From: Paraurantiacibacter namhicola
GTDB lineage: Bacteria; Pseudomonadota; Alphaproteobacteria; Sphingomonadales; Sphingomonadaceae
Direction of reading: 5' to 3'
NCBI RefSeq assembly: GCF_001687545.1
Contig: NZ_CP016545.1
Coordinates: forward strand, 2,093,001 to 2,157,000
DNA length: 64,000 nucleotides
Under the pieces are notes generated by a model that ran no database searches, was not told where the DNA came from, and saw only the letters and a program-made list of their open reading frames with translations. A program made the translations under genes and the position numbers. Of the stretch, positions 8,622 to 17,130 are shown piece by piece (within the stretch, counting starts at the first letter, position 1; every line of letters begins with the position of its first letter).

Positions 8622-10985
8622 TCAGGCCGCGTCGCGCTTCGCGAGGGAGCGTGGATTGGCGAGTAGCGCGCGGGCCTCGTCCACCGGCATGGGGCGCCCG
8701 TAGTAATAGCCCTGGATCTTGGTGCAGCCGAGGTCGCGGATCATCTTGGCTTCTGCTGGTGTCTCCACACCCTCTGCGGTCGTCGACATTTCCAGGCTGC
8801 TGGCCATGGCGACCACGGCGTTGATGATGGCCAGGCTCTCGCGGCTGCCCTGCGAGGCGCCCTGCACGAAGCTGCGGTCGACCTTGATGGTGCTGAAGGG
8901 CAGCTCGCGCAGGTATCCGAGCGAGGAATAGCCCGTGCCGAAATCATCGAGCGCGATGGAGCAGCCCAGCGCCAGGATCTCTTCCAGCGTTGCCTTGGCG
9001 ATATGCCCGTCACGCACGAAGACGCTTTCGGTCACTTCCACTTCCAGCCTGCGCGGCGGCAGCTTGCTGAGATCGAGCGCGCGCACGACCGTTTCAGCAA
9101 AGTCGCTTTCCATCAGCTGCTCGGCCGAGACATTGACGGCGACCTTCGCGTCGACCGGCCATGTGGCGGCCTGGCGGCAGGCCTCTTCCAGCACCCACGC
9201 ACCGATCGGCACGACAAGCCCGGTATCCTCGGCCAGCGGGATGAACTTGGCTGGCGAGACGAAGCCGTGTTCCGGGCTGTGCCAGCGCAGCAGCGCCTCG
9301 AAGCTGACGACGGCTTCGCTGTTGGCATCAACCACCGGCTGGAGGTTGATCTTGAATTCTTCGCGCTCCAGCGCGTGGCGCAGCGAGGTTTCCAGCTGGC
9401 GGCGCTCTTCCGCCATGGCGTGGAGTTCGGGCTCGAAGACGCAGTGCTCGCCGCCGCCCTCGTCCTTGGCGCGGTAAAGCGCCAGGTCGGCGCTGCGCAT
9501 CAGCGCTTCCACGCTGTCCCCGTCGCGCGGGCCGATGGCAGAGCCGACGCTGGCGCCGATGAACAGCTTGTTCTTGTCCACCTCATATGGCTGCGAGAGC
9601 GCGGTGATGACCTTCTTTGCCACCCGCGCCACGGCGCCGCGGTCGGAGGCGTCTCGAATGACGATGGCAAACTCGTCGCCGCCCAGGCGGCCGACCAGCT
9701 CATTTTCCGAGATCACTTCGCCCAGCCGCTCTGACACCTGCGCCAGCATCTTGTCGCCGGTCTGGTGGCCCAGCGAATCGTTCACCTGCTTGAAGCGGTC
9801 GAGGTCGATCATCAGGAAGGCGCAGCGCGTGCTCCACTGCTTGGCATAGCGCATGGCCTCGCCCAGCGCCTCGGTCAGCATCAGGCGGTTCGGCAGGCCG
9901 GTCAGCGTGTCGTAACGCGCGAGATAAGCGATCTTCTCGTCGCTCTCGCGCTGTTCGGTCACGTCGGAGCCGACGCCGCGGAAACCGGTGTAGTTACCTT
10001 CCTCATCGTGCATCGGCGTGCCGGAAAGCTCCCACCAGCGGCGGCCGGAGCCGACTTCGACCTGCACGATCAGGTTGGAGAAATTCTCCCGCCGCTTCAG
10101 CCGCTCCGCCAGGTCTCGCAGGGAGGATGCAAACTGGCCATTGTCCCACGAAGGGCCGGAGATGAGCTTGATGAAGCTCTCGTCCTCGATCTTCGCCGGG
10201 TCCTGGCCCAGCGCAAAGGCGAAACGGGGGCTTGGTGCGCGCACGCGGCGATGCGTATCGACCTGCCACAGCCAGTCCGCCTCGTTCTCTTCATATTCAC
10301 GCAGCAGCAGGGACACGGTCTCGGACTTCTCAGCCACGCCCGCTTCCGCGATGCGCGCGGTCAGGAAGGTTTTCACACTCGTCAGTGCGCCGAACTGCAG
10401 CAGCGAATAGAAACAGGCCATGGCGAAGGCCACCTGCCACATGCCGTAGAACAGCAGCGTGCCGGTCATGGTGATGCCGACGATTACGGACAGGATGATG
10501 GTGTTGAGCGGCGCAACCGATGTCAGGGCCGATCCCGCGATCAGCATGGCTGCAAGGATGGCCAGCACCAGCAGCTCCGTTTCGGTGCCGAAGGGCGCGA
10601 TGAACAGCGGCGCGCAGATCCAGGCCAGCGACAGCGCCACCACGGACCAGATATGCCGCTTCGCCCCCTTGCGCACGATGGTGCGGGCGCTGGCAAAGGC
10701 CAGGCTGCGCTCGACACGGTGGCGGTTCCAGACGGTCGCGACAATCGCCACTGTCCAGGCCACGAGGTGCAGGATGGGCGCCTGCTGCGCATAAGTGGAC
10801 AGTGCCAGGCACATGGCCACAATGTGCCCGAAGGCGCGCATCCGTGCGGTGGGTGCCAGGTTGGAATATTGCAGCGCGCGCAGGCCCGGCCACTCGCCAT
10901 CCTTCGGCTTGCGCAGACCGGCAAGCTCCAGCGCATTCAACTGCAGCGGCAGTGGCGGATAGGTGTTTTCGGGCGCCTGTGACAC
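8622..10985 (-). CDS. Membrane PAS-GGDEF-EAL cyclic-di-GMP protein
   Basis: A 787-residue protein predicted to make or break cyclic di-GMP. The order is a short N-terminus, several membrane helices (about residues 50-220), a PAS-like sensor (about 240-370, ending GVGSDVTEQRESDEK), a GGDEF domain (RLGGDEF at about 435-439) and an EAL domain (EALLRW from about 563). EAL catalytic motifs EVTES, DDFGTGYSSL, KVDRSF and AEGVET are all present. The GGDEF motif is intact, but the usual RxxD inhibitory site before it is absent. I chose the GTG at 10985 because the longer open frame would run into glmS; a downstream ATG is possible. It lies 80 bp after glmS on the same strand. Confidence 0.88.
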   Translation of the reverse strand: MSQAPENTYPPLPLQLNALELAGLRKPKDGEWPGLRALQYSNLAPTARMRAFGHIVAMCLALSTYAQQAPILHLVAWTVAIVATVWNRHRVERSLAFASARTIVRKGAKRHIWSVVALSLAWICAPLFIAPFGTETELLVLAILAAMLIAGSALTSVAPLNTIILSVIVGITMTGTLLFYGMWQVAFAMACFYSLLQFGALTSVKTFLTARIAEAGVAEKSETVSLLLREYEENEADWLWQVDTHRRVRAPSPRFAFALGQDPAKIEDESFIKLISGPSWDNGQFASSLRDLAERLKRRENFSNLIVQVEVGSGRRWWELSGTPMHDEEGNYTGFRGVGSDVTEQRESDEKIAYLARYDTLTGLPNRLMLTEALGEAMRYAKQWSTRCAFLMIDLDRFKQVNDSLGHQTGDKMLAQVSERLGEVISENELVGRLGGDEFAIVIRDASDRGAVARVAKKVITALSQPYEVDKNKLFIGASVGSAIGPRDGDSVEALMRSADLALYRAKDEGGGEHCVFEPELHAMAEERRQLETSLRHALEREEFKINLQPVVDANSEAVVSFEALLRWHSPEHGFVSPAKFIPLAEDTGLVVPIGAWVLEEACRQAATWPVDAKVAVNVSAEQLMESDFAETVVRALDLSKLPPRRLEVEVTESVFVRDGHIAKATLEEILALGCSIALDDFGTGYSSLGYLRELPFSTIKVDRSFVQGASQGSRESLAIINAVVAMASSLEMSTTAEGVETPAEAKMIRDLGCTKIQGYYYGRPMPVDEARALLANPRSLAKRDAA

Positions 10986-11065
10986 GCCAGCAGCCCTAAG
11001 CGGGGAATAGTGAAAACGGGGTAAAGGCCGCCGTGGAAATACGGATAAGTTTTCAGGCGGTTCGC

Positions 11066-12889
11066 CTATTCCACGGTCACCGATTTCGCCAGGTTGCGCG
11101 GCTGGTCCACATCCGTGCCCTTGGCCACCGCGACATGATAGGCCAGCAGCTGCACCGGAACGGCATAGACCAGCGGCGCAATCAGCGGGTGGACCTTGGG
11201 CATTTCGATGGTCGCCATGCAGCCCTCGCCCGCCTCGGCCAGTCCCTCCGCGTCCGAAATCAGCACCACCTTGCCGCCGCGCGCGCGGACCTCTTCCATG
11301 TTGGAGACGGTCTTCTCGAACAGCGGGCCGCTGGGCGCCAGGCAAATGACGGGCACGTCCTCGTCGATCAGCGCGATGGGACCATGCTTCATCTCGCCAG
11401 AGGCGTATCCTTCGGCGTGGATGTAGCTGATTTCCTTCAGTTTCAGCGCGCCTTCCAGCGCCAGCGGAAAGTCCGGGCCACGGCCCAGATACAGCACATC
11501 GCGCGCCGGGGCGATCAGATGCGCCATGGCCGCGATGTCCTCGTCATGGTCCAGCGCGGCGTTCAGGCAGGCCGGCGCTTCCAGCAGGTGGGCGACGATG
11601 TCCGCCTCTTCCTCGCGGTTGAGCTTGCCCTTCTTGACCGCAAAATGCGCCGCCAGCGCGGCCAGCACGGCCAGCTGGCAGGTGAAGGCCTTGGTGGAAG
11701 CGACGCCAATTTCCGGCCCGGCATGGGTCGGCAGCAGCAGGTCTGCCTCGCGCGCCATGGAACTGGTGGGCACGTTGACCACCACGGCAATGGTCTGGCC
11801 TTCCTGCTTGCAATGGCGAAGCGCGGCCAGCGTGTCTGCCGTCTCCCCGCTCTGGCTGATGAACAGCGCCAGTCCGCCGGGCTGCAGCACCGGCTCGCGG
11901 TAACGGAATTCGGACGCGAAATCGATGTCGACGGGCACGCGGGCGAACTGTTCGAACCAGTATTTCGCCACCATCCCGGCATAGTAGGACGTGCCGCAGG
12001 CCACGATGGTGACGCGGTCGATGGCCGTGATATCGAAATCGATCTGCGGCAGGGCGACGCGCTGCTCCACGGGCCGGAGATAGCTCTGCAGCGTCTGAGC
12101 CACCACGGTCGGCTGCTCGAAGATCTCCTTCTGCATGAAGTGGCGGTAATTGCCCTTCTCGATGGCGGAGGCAGATGCGCCGGACGTCGTGACTTCGCGT
12201 TCCACCGGATTGTTTTCGCTGTCGAAAATCTCCGCGCCGTCGCGTGTCACGACAACCCAGTCACCTTCTTCGAGGTAGGAGATGCGCTGCGTGAGCGGAG
12301 CCAGCGCCAGCGCGTCCGACCCCAGATACGTCTCCCCGTCGCCATAGCCCACGACCAGCGGAGAGCCGAGCCGCGCGCCAATCAGCATGTCCGGATGCTC
12401 GCGGAAGGCGATGGCCAGCGCGAATGCCCCGCGAAGGCGCGGCAGCACGTCCTTCACCGCATCGCGTGGGGACATGCCGGCCTCGACCTGTTCGGACACC
12501 AAATGCGCGACGACTTCGGTGTCGGTCTCGCTTTCGAACGTGCGGCCACGGGCCTGCATTTCCTCGCGCAGCGGGCGGAAATTCTCGATGATGCCGTTGT
12601 GCACCAGCGCCAGCTCTTCGGTGGCGTGGGGGTGCGCATTGGAGGTGGTGGGCGCGCCGTGGGTGGCCCAGCGGGTGTGTGCGATGCCCGTTTCGCCCGG
12701 CGTCTCTATCCCATCCAGCACCTCTGCCAGGTTCGCCAGCTTGCCCTCAGCGCGGCGCCGGACCAGTTCGCCGCCGTGCAGCGTGCAGATGCCTGCGCTG
12801 TCATAGCCGCGATATTCCATCCGCCTCAGCCCATCCAGCAGGCGCTGGGCGACCGGCTGGTTGCCGACGATACCGATAATTCCGCACAT
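11066..12889 (-). CDS. glmS: Glutamine-fructose-6-phosphate aminotransferase (isomerizing)
   Basis: Makes glucosamine-6-phosphate from fructose-6-phosphate and glutamine, the entry to UDP-GlcNAc for peptidoglycan and LPS. It is 607 residues long, the normal length. The N-terminal glutaminase begins MCGIIGIVGN with Cys2 as nucleophile. Two SIS domains follow, with SQSGETADT and STKAF motifs, and the C-terminus ends DQPRNLAKSVTVE, typical of the family. It lies downstream of glmU with one small gene between, so first and last steps of UDP-GlcNAc synthesis are probably co-transcribed. No glmS-ribozyme-like leader fits in the 24 bp before it. Confidence 0.98.
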   Translation of the reverse strand: MCGIIGIVGNQPVAQRLLDGLRRMEYRGYDSAGICTLHGGELVRRRAEGKLANLAEVLDGIETPGETGIAHTRWATHGAPTTSNAHPHATEELALVHNGIIENFRPLREEMQARGRTFESETDTEVVAHLVSEQVEAGMSPRDAVKDVLPRLRGAFALAIAFREHPDMLIGARLGSPLVVGYGDGETYLGSDALALAPLTQRISYLEEGDWVVVTRDGAEIFDSENNPVEREVTTSGASASAIEKGNYRHFMQKEIFEQPTVVAQTLQSYLRPVEQRVALPQIDFDITAIDRVTIVACGTSYYAGMVAKYWFEQFARVPVDIDFASEFRYREPVLQPGGLALFISQSGETADTLAALRHCKQEGQTIAVVVNVPTSSMAREADLLLPTHAGPEIGVASTKAFTCQLAVLAALAAHFAVKKGKLNREEEADIVAHLLEAPACLNAALDHDEDIAAMAHLIAPARDVLYLGRGPDFPLALEGALKLKEISYIHAEGYASGEMKHGPIALIDEDVPVICLAPSGPLFEKTVSNMEEVRARGGKVVLISDAEGLAEAGEGCMATIEMPKVHPLIAPLVYAVPVQLLAYHVAVAKGTDVDQPRNLAKSVTVE

Positions 12890-12913
12890 AGATTCAGTCC
12901 TTCATCGCACGCA

Positions 12914-13225
12914 TCAGTGCGGAAATTTCGTGTCCACGAAGTGGCGGGTAAATTCCAGCGGGTCAGGCTCCGTCCCGTTCGCCTCGACAAAGCGCGCACG
13001 TCCGCTGGTCCAGACCTCGCAGATCGCCTGGCTCATCCCGTCGGGAAAGCGCATGCGGCGCTCGGTAATCTGGCGCCAGTTGCCTTCCTCGCCGAAGAGG
13101 TCGCGGAACTCGGCCTCGCGCGCGGTCAGTGCCTTGTCCTGCTCCGGGTTCAGATGCCCGATGGAATCGAGGACATAGCTGTCGACCAGCTCCAGGAACG
13201 GCTTGCCTTGGTATCGCTCGCTCAC
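12914..13225 (-). CDS. Small conserved-looking protein between glmU and glmS
   Basis: A 103-residue soluble protein with no family I can name with confidence. It has no signal peptide, membrane segment or cysteine, and is rich in acidic and aromatic residues (ELVDSYVLDSIGHL near the start, DPLEFTRHF near the end). It begins with GTG at 13225, overlapping the glmU stop in a GTGA junction, and ends 24 bp before glmS. Being locked between two amino-sugar genes by translational coupling argues that it is real and possibly connected to UDP-GlcNAc synthesis, but that is inference only. Confidence 0.8.
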   Translation of the reverse strand: MSERYQGKPFLELVDSYVLDSIGHLNPEQDKALTAREAEFRDLFGEEGNWRQITERRMRFPDGMSQAICEVWTSGRARFVEANGTEPDPLEFTRHFVDTKFPH

Positions 13226-14583
13226 TTGCTGTCCGCCTTCTTCTTTTTCTTCATCGCGTCATGGAAGCGGTCGGCCCAGCCGGGTTTGACCAGCTGCTCT
13301 GCCCGCACCATGCGCAGTTCACCGTCGGCCACATCGCGGCTGACCGTGCTGCCCGCCGCCACAATGGCGTCCGCGCCGATGGAGACGGGCGCGACCAGCG
13401 CGCTGTTCGACCCGATGAAGGCACGTTCGCCGATCACCGTCTGGTGCTTGAAATAGCCATCGTAATTGCAAGTGATGGTCCCGGCGCCGATATTGGCGCC
13501 CGCGCCCACCGTGGCATCGCCGATATAGGTGAGGTGGTTCGCCTTCGCGCCTTCACCCAGCACGGCCTTCTTCATTTCCACGAAATTGCCGACCTTGCTG
13601 CCCGCGCGCATCTCCGCGCCGGGGCGCAGGCGGGCATAGGGGCCGACTTCGCAGCCCTCGCCCACGCTGGCACCTTCAAGGTGGCTGAAGGCGCGGATCG
13701 TCGCCCCGTCCGCCACGCTGACGCCGGGGCCGAAGACAACATGCGGCTCCACCGTCACATCGCGGCCGATCTGCGTGTCGTAGCTGAAGAACACCGTGTC
13801 TGGGGCGCGCAAGGTCACGCCGTCCGCCATGGCTTCCTCGCGGCGGTATTCCTGCCACTGCGCCTCTGCCGCGGCGAGTTCCGCGCGGCTGTTGATGCCG
13901 CCCACTTCGGCCGGATCGTCCGTGGTCACGGCAGCGCAGGTGCGGCCGTCCGCGATGGCGATGTTGACGATATCGGGCAGATAATATTCGCCCTGCGCAT
14001 TCTCGTTCTTCACACGGTCCAGCAGGGCAAACAGGTCGGAAGATTTTGCAGCGAGCAGGCCGGAATTGCACAGGCGGCAGGCGCGCTCTTCCTCACTCGC
14101 ATCCTTGTATTCGACCATCTTGGCGATGCGGCCTGCCCCGTCCGCAACCACGCGGCCATAGGACAGCGGATCCTCCGGCTCGAAACCCAGCACCACGGCG
14201 GCCGGGCCGTCATCCTCGTCCAGCCGGTCCAGCATGGCCTGCATGGTGACCGCGCGCACGAAGGGCACATCGCCATACAGCACCAGCACATCGCCCTCAA
14301 AGCCCGCCAGCGCGTCCTGCGCCTGCTGCACGGCGTGGCCGGTGCCCAGCTGCGGATCCTGCACGGCATAGGCCACACGCTCGCCAAGACGGTCCTGCAG
14401 CTGCTCGCGGCTGTCGCCCACCACGGCCACCACGCGGCTCGGCGAAAGGCCGTCCAGCGAGGCCAGCAGGTGTTCGATCATCGGGCGGCCGGCGACCGGA
14501 TGCAGCACCTTGTGCAGGCTGCTCTTCATCCGTGTCCCCTTGCCCGCGGCAAGGACGATGGCGGCGACGGGTCTGTTGCTCAT
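13222..14583 (-). CDS. glmU: Bifunctional GlcN-1-P acetyltransferase / GlcNAc-1-P uridyltransferase
   Basis: Makes UDP-GlcNAc in two steps: acetylation of GlcN-1-P, then uridylyl transfer. The product has 453 residues. The N-terminal pyrophosphorylase domain carries AIVLAAGKGTRMKS, and the C-terminal left-handed beta-helix has hexapeptide repeats, including GPYARLRPG and the ITCNYDGYFKHQT active-site region. The start at 14583 (MSNRPVAAIVLA) follows a purine-rich ribosome site; the frame is open 24 codons further, without family support. It is first in the glmU-small gene-glmS run. Confidence 0.98.
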   Translation of the reverse strand: MSNRPVAAIVLAAGKGTRMKSSLHKVLHPVAGRPMIEHLLASLDGLSPSRVVAVVGDSREQLQDRLGERVAYAVQDPQLGTGHAVQQAQDALAGFEGDVLVLYGDVPFVRAVTMQAMLDRLDEDDGPAAVVLGFEPEDPLSYGRVVADGAGRIAKMVEYKDASEEERACRLCNSGLLAAKSSDLFALLDRVKNENAQGEYYLPDIVNIAIADGRTCAAVTTDDPAEVGGINSRAELAAAEAQWQEYRREEAMADGVTLRAPDTVFFSYDTQIGRDVTVEPHVVFGPGVSVADGATIRAFSHLEGASVGEGCEVGPYARLRPGAEMRAGSKVGNFVEMKKAVLGEGAKANHLTYIGDATVGAGANIGAGTITCNYDGYFKHQTVIGERAFIGSNSALVAPVSIGADAIVAAGSTVSRDVADGELRMVRAEQLVKPGWADRFHDAMKKKKKADSK

Positions 14584-14713
14584 GCCCTGCCCCTTGCCAG
14601 CAAATGGTTGCGGTTTCCATACGCTTGCTGGCTGCAGACTCGCCGCCCGGGGCATTGCGCGCGAAATTCGGCGGGGTTAGGCAAGAGCGGGGAATAAAGA
14701 GGGGGCAAATCGT

Positions 14714-15373
14714 ATGGACGCGCATCCGGCCGGGATCGGCCATATCAGGACGCTTGGCATCGTCACGGGCATCCTACTCGCACTGGCGGGAGTTTCCGGC
14801 GCGCTGGCGACGCTTGGCTTGCTGGGAAGCTACTTCGTGCCGATGAACGAAAGTGCCGTTTACTTTTATGGAACGGTGGCCATTGCTCTGATTATCTTCA
14901 TCGGTGCCAGCCTGCTTTGCATTCCGCTGGTGGCCTGGTGGTTCTGGCAGGCCCATCGCAATCTGAAAGAAGCGGGCGTTTCCGGCCTGCGCTATACGCC
15001 CGGCTGGGCGGCCGGCGGATTCTTCATCCCGTTCCTGAACCTGATCGTACCGCTGCGCGTGGCGCGCGAGCTGGCCATTCGCAGCGAAGGGGAAGACCAA
15101 TACCAATCCGACATGGAGGTACCGATCCTGTCGGGATGGTGGGCCGCGCATATAGCCGGGCTGATCGTCGCAGGGGTAATTGCCGTGATAGCCCTGCTGG
15201 AGTTTCTCACGCCATTCTTCGTAACGATGCCGGATGAGGCCCTGGTGCTGCTGATGGTGCTGGCGACGGGGTTCCTCGGGGCCTCGGCCCTTTGCCTGGC
15301 ACTCGCCATACGCAAGATCACGCGCGCACAGATCGCGCGCCGGCACCTGGGCCATGCGGATGTGTTTGCCTGA
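14714..15373 (+). CDS. DUF4328 family membrane protein
   Basis: A 219-residue integral membrane protein of the DUF4328 family, function unknown. The family signature is seen at about residues 82-115: AHRNLKEAGVSGLRYTPGW followed by FFIPFLNLIVPLRVARELA. I count about five to six hydrophobic segments. The start has a strong purine ribosome site (AGAGGGGG) nine bases upstream. It stands alone, divergent from glmU and convergent with the DUF2794 gene 20 bp away. Confidence 0.85.
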   Translation: MDAHPAGIGHIRTLGIVTGILLALAGVSGALATLGLLGSYFVPMNESAVYFYGTVAIALIIFIGASLLCIPLVAWWFWQAHRNLKEAGVSGLRYTPGWAAGGFFIPFLNLIVPLRVARELAIRSEGEDQYQSDMEVPILSGWWAAHIAGLIVAGVIAVIALLEFLTPFFVTMPDEALVLLMVLATGFLGASALCLALAIRKITRAQIARRHLGHADVFA

Positions 15374-15393
15374 GCGGCGCAGCCCGCTCCGCC

Positions 15394-15753
15394 TCAGTCT
15401 TCCACCAGCTTGAAGAAGCGGCGTTCTACCGGGGCGAGGACGCCGGAGAGGTCGTGGCCGCGTTTCAGGACCTGGCCGTGTTCGCCGAACAGGGCCCACA
15501 TGCCCTGCCTGTTCCGAAGCGCGGGGCGCTTCTCAAGGCGCATCTGCGGCTGGTCGGCCGTGCGGCGGAAGGCGGCGAAGGTGGCGCAGTCCTTCGTGAA
15601 ATCCATCGCGTAATCGCGCCATTCCCCAGCGGCGACCATGCGGCCATAGAGGCCCAGGATACGCGTCAGCTCGTCCCGGTCGAAACCGACCTGGTTGGGG
15701 CGCGCATGGGGGAATTGCAGGATATCGGCGGCGCTGCCGTTGGGGCCGCTCAT
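15394..15753 (-). CDS. DUF2794 family protein
   Basis: A 119-residue soluble protein of the alphaproteobacterial DUF2794 family, function unknown. The signature is clear: FDRDELTRILGLYGRMVAAG, then EWRDYAMDF, EKRPALRNRQGMW and LKRGHDL. I place the start at 15753 (MSGPNGSAADILQFPHA), 13 bp after the serine acetyltransferase stop; an ATG at 15828 would overlap that gene by 62 bp and adds proline-rich sequence not typical of the family. It is probably co-transcribed with the acetyltransferase. Confidence 0.88.
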   Translation of the reverse strand: MSGPNGSAADILQFPHARPNQVGFDRDELTRILGLYGRMVAAGEWRDYAMDFTKDCATFAAFRRTADQPQMRLEKRPALRNRQGMWALFGEHGQVLKRGHDLSGVLAPVERRFFKLVED

Positions 15754-15766
15754 CGGGACCTGGCCA

Positions 15767-16483
15767 TCAGGTGGCGGAACCGCTCTTGCGGGCGGGCTTA
15801 TCATCGCTGGCAGCTTCGGCGCGTTCACGCTCAGCGCGCAGCATCTCGATCTCGTCCTGCAGCGCGCGCATGCGGCCTTCCAGCTCGTCGATGCGGGTCA
15901 TGTCGGGCTCGCACGGATCGTCGCACGGCGTGCCATAGGGGATGAATTCGCGCAGCCAGGTTTCGGCCGGGACCAGCGTGGAGCGGGCTTTCAGGCCGAT
16001 CATTGTGGCGCCTTCCGGCACATCGTCCGTCACCACGGCATTGGCGCCCACGCGCGCACGCGCGCCCACCACGATGGGCCCGATGATCTGCGCGCCGGAG
16101 CCGATGATGACATTATCCCGCAGCGTCGGGTGGCGCTTGCCGCCCTCGCCGTTGGTGGGGTTGGTGCCGCCCAGCGTGACGCATTGGTAGATGGTCACAT
16201 TGTCGCCGATTTCCGCCGTTTCCCCGATGACGGTGAAGCCGTGGTCGATGAAGAAATTGCGGCCGATCTTCGCGCCGGGATGAATGTCTATCCCGGTCAG
16301 GAAGCGCGCCGTGTGGTTCACGAAACGGGCGAAGAAGAACATGCCGCCGTTGAACAGCCAGTGGGCCAGCCGGTGCATGCCCAGCGCCCAGACTCCGGGG
16401 TAGAGCATGATCTCCGCCCGCGAACGCGGCGCAGGGTCGCGCGCACGGATACTGTCGAGATAAGCTGCCAGTCTGCCGAACAT
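15767..16483 (-). CDS. cysE: Serine O-acetyltransferase (EpsC/CysE type)
   Basis: Transfers acetyl from acetyl-CoA to L-serine, giving O-acetylserine for cysteine synthesis. The 238-residue protein has the short N-terminus of the EpsC-like group and the hexapeptide-repeat helix with IDIHPGAKIGRNFFIDHG, VTIYQCVTLGGT and GEGGKRHPTL, motifs diagnostic of serine acetyltransferases. After the catalytic part comes an unusual charged tail (from about residue 190) that looks coiled-coil (RIDELEGRMRALQDEIEML). It leads into the DUF2794 gene. Confidence 0.93.
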   Translation of the reverse strand: MFGRLAAYLDSIRARDPAPRSRAEIMLYPGVWALGMHRLAHWLFNGGMFFFARFVNHTARFLTGIDIHPGAKIGRNFFIDHGFTVIGETAEIGDNVTIYQCVTLGGTNPTNGEGGKRHPTLRDNVIIGSGAQIIGPIVVGARARVGANAVVTDDVPEGATMIGLKARSTLVPAETWLREFIPYGTPCDDPCEPDMTRIDELEGRMRALQDEIEMLRAERERAEAASDDKPARKSGSAT

Positions 16484-16510
16484 GTGGCCGATTCTCCCAC
16501 CAACTGCGCG

Positions 16511-17122
16511 CTAAAGCAAGCGCGGCTCGTCCGGGCCATGTAGGCATTCCAGCGCCGCACGCCAGATGGCAAGCCGCGGCGCGCTCTTGCGTTCCAGGCT
16601 CAGCCGGTCAATTTCGGCCACCAGCCGCTCCAGCGCGGCGGCAGACCTTTCCGCCCGCGGCAGCAGATAATGTACGGCATCCGGCTCCAGCGGCAGGCCG
16701 CGCTCCTCCGCCAGCGACAGCAGCAGGTCGCCCGCCATCGCGTCATCCGGCTGGCCGATTTCCAGCTGCAACGATCCGCCCATGCGGCTGCGCAGGTCCG
16801 GCAGGGTGATGTCCCAAGGCGGTTCGCCGCCGATCACCAGCAGCGGCGTGCCGTCCGCCTGCGCGCGGTTCCAGCGGTGGAACAGCTCAGTCTCGTCCAG
16901 CGCCTGCGCATCGTCCACGGCCGCGCCGTTTCCGCTGGCCGCAAACCAGCGCGCCAGCAGCGACTTGCCCGATCGCGGCGGTCCGGTAAGCACGGCGGTG
17001 CGAAAGGGCCAGCTTTCAGGCTGAGTCAGCGCATCGGCGACATGGGCATTGGCATTGCCGATGACGATGCGCGGCGGGCCTCCCCGGGCCCCGCTGCGAA
17101 GGGGAAGCGCAATCTGGCCCAT
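16511..17122 (-). CDS. hdaA: HdaA-like DnaA-family ATPase
   Basis: A 203-residue P-loop protein related to domain III of DnaA. The Walker A motif is GPPRSGKS (about residues 48-55), and VVDDAQALDE-like sequence serves as Walker B. It lacks DnaA's DNA-binding domain IV, which fits HdaA/Hda, the factor that with the sliding clamp stimulates DnaA-ATP hydrolysis. The start at 17122 (MGQIALPLRSG) lies 8 bp after the DUF2066 gene; the long upstream extension of the frame is antisense noise inside that gene. Lone DnaA-domain proteins in this genomic setting are usually HdaA, but function is inferred. Confidence 0.82.
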   Translation of the reverse strand: MGQIALPLRSGARGGPPRIVIGNANAHVADALTQPESWPFRTAVLTGPPRSGKSLLARWFAASGNGAAVDDAQALDETELFHRWNRAQADGTPLLVIGGEPPWDITLPDLRSRMGGSLQLEIGQPDDAMAGDLLLSLAEERGLPLEPDAVHYLLPRAERSAAALERLVAEIDRLSLERKSAPRLAIWRAALECLHGPDEPRLL

Positions 17123-17130
17123 GCCGCGCG

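Noticed and set aside
10986-11345. N-terminal extension of the GGDEF-EAL frame to 907 codons
   Set aside because: It would overlap the end of glmS, and the extra sequence is arginine/glycine-rich shadow translation.
11033-13456. An 807-codon plus-strand frame across glmS and part of glmU
   Set aside because: Antisense shadow of clear genes on the minus strand, with biased low-complexity translation.
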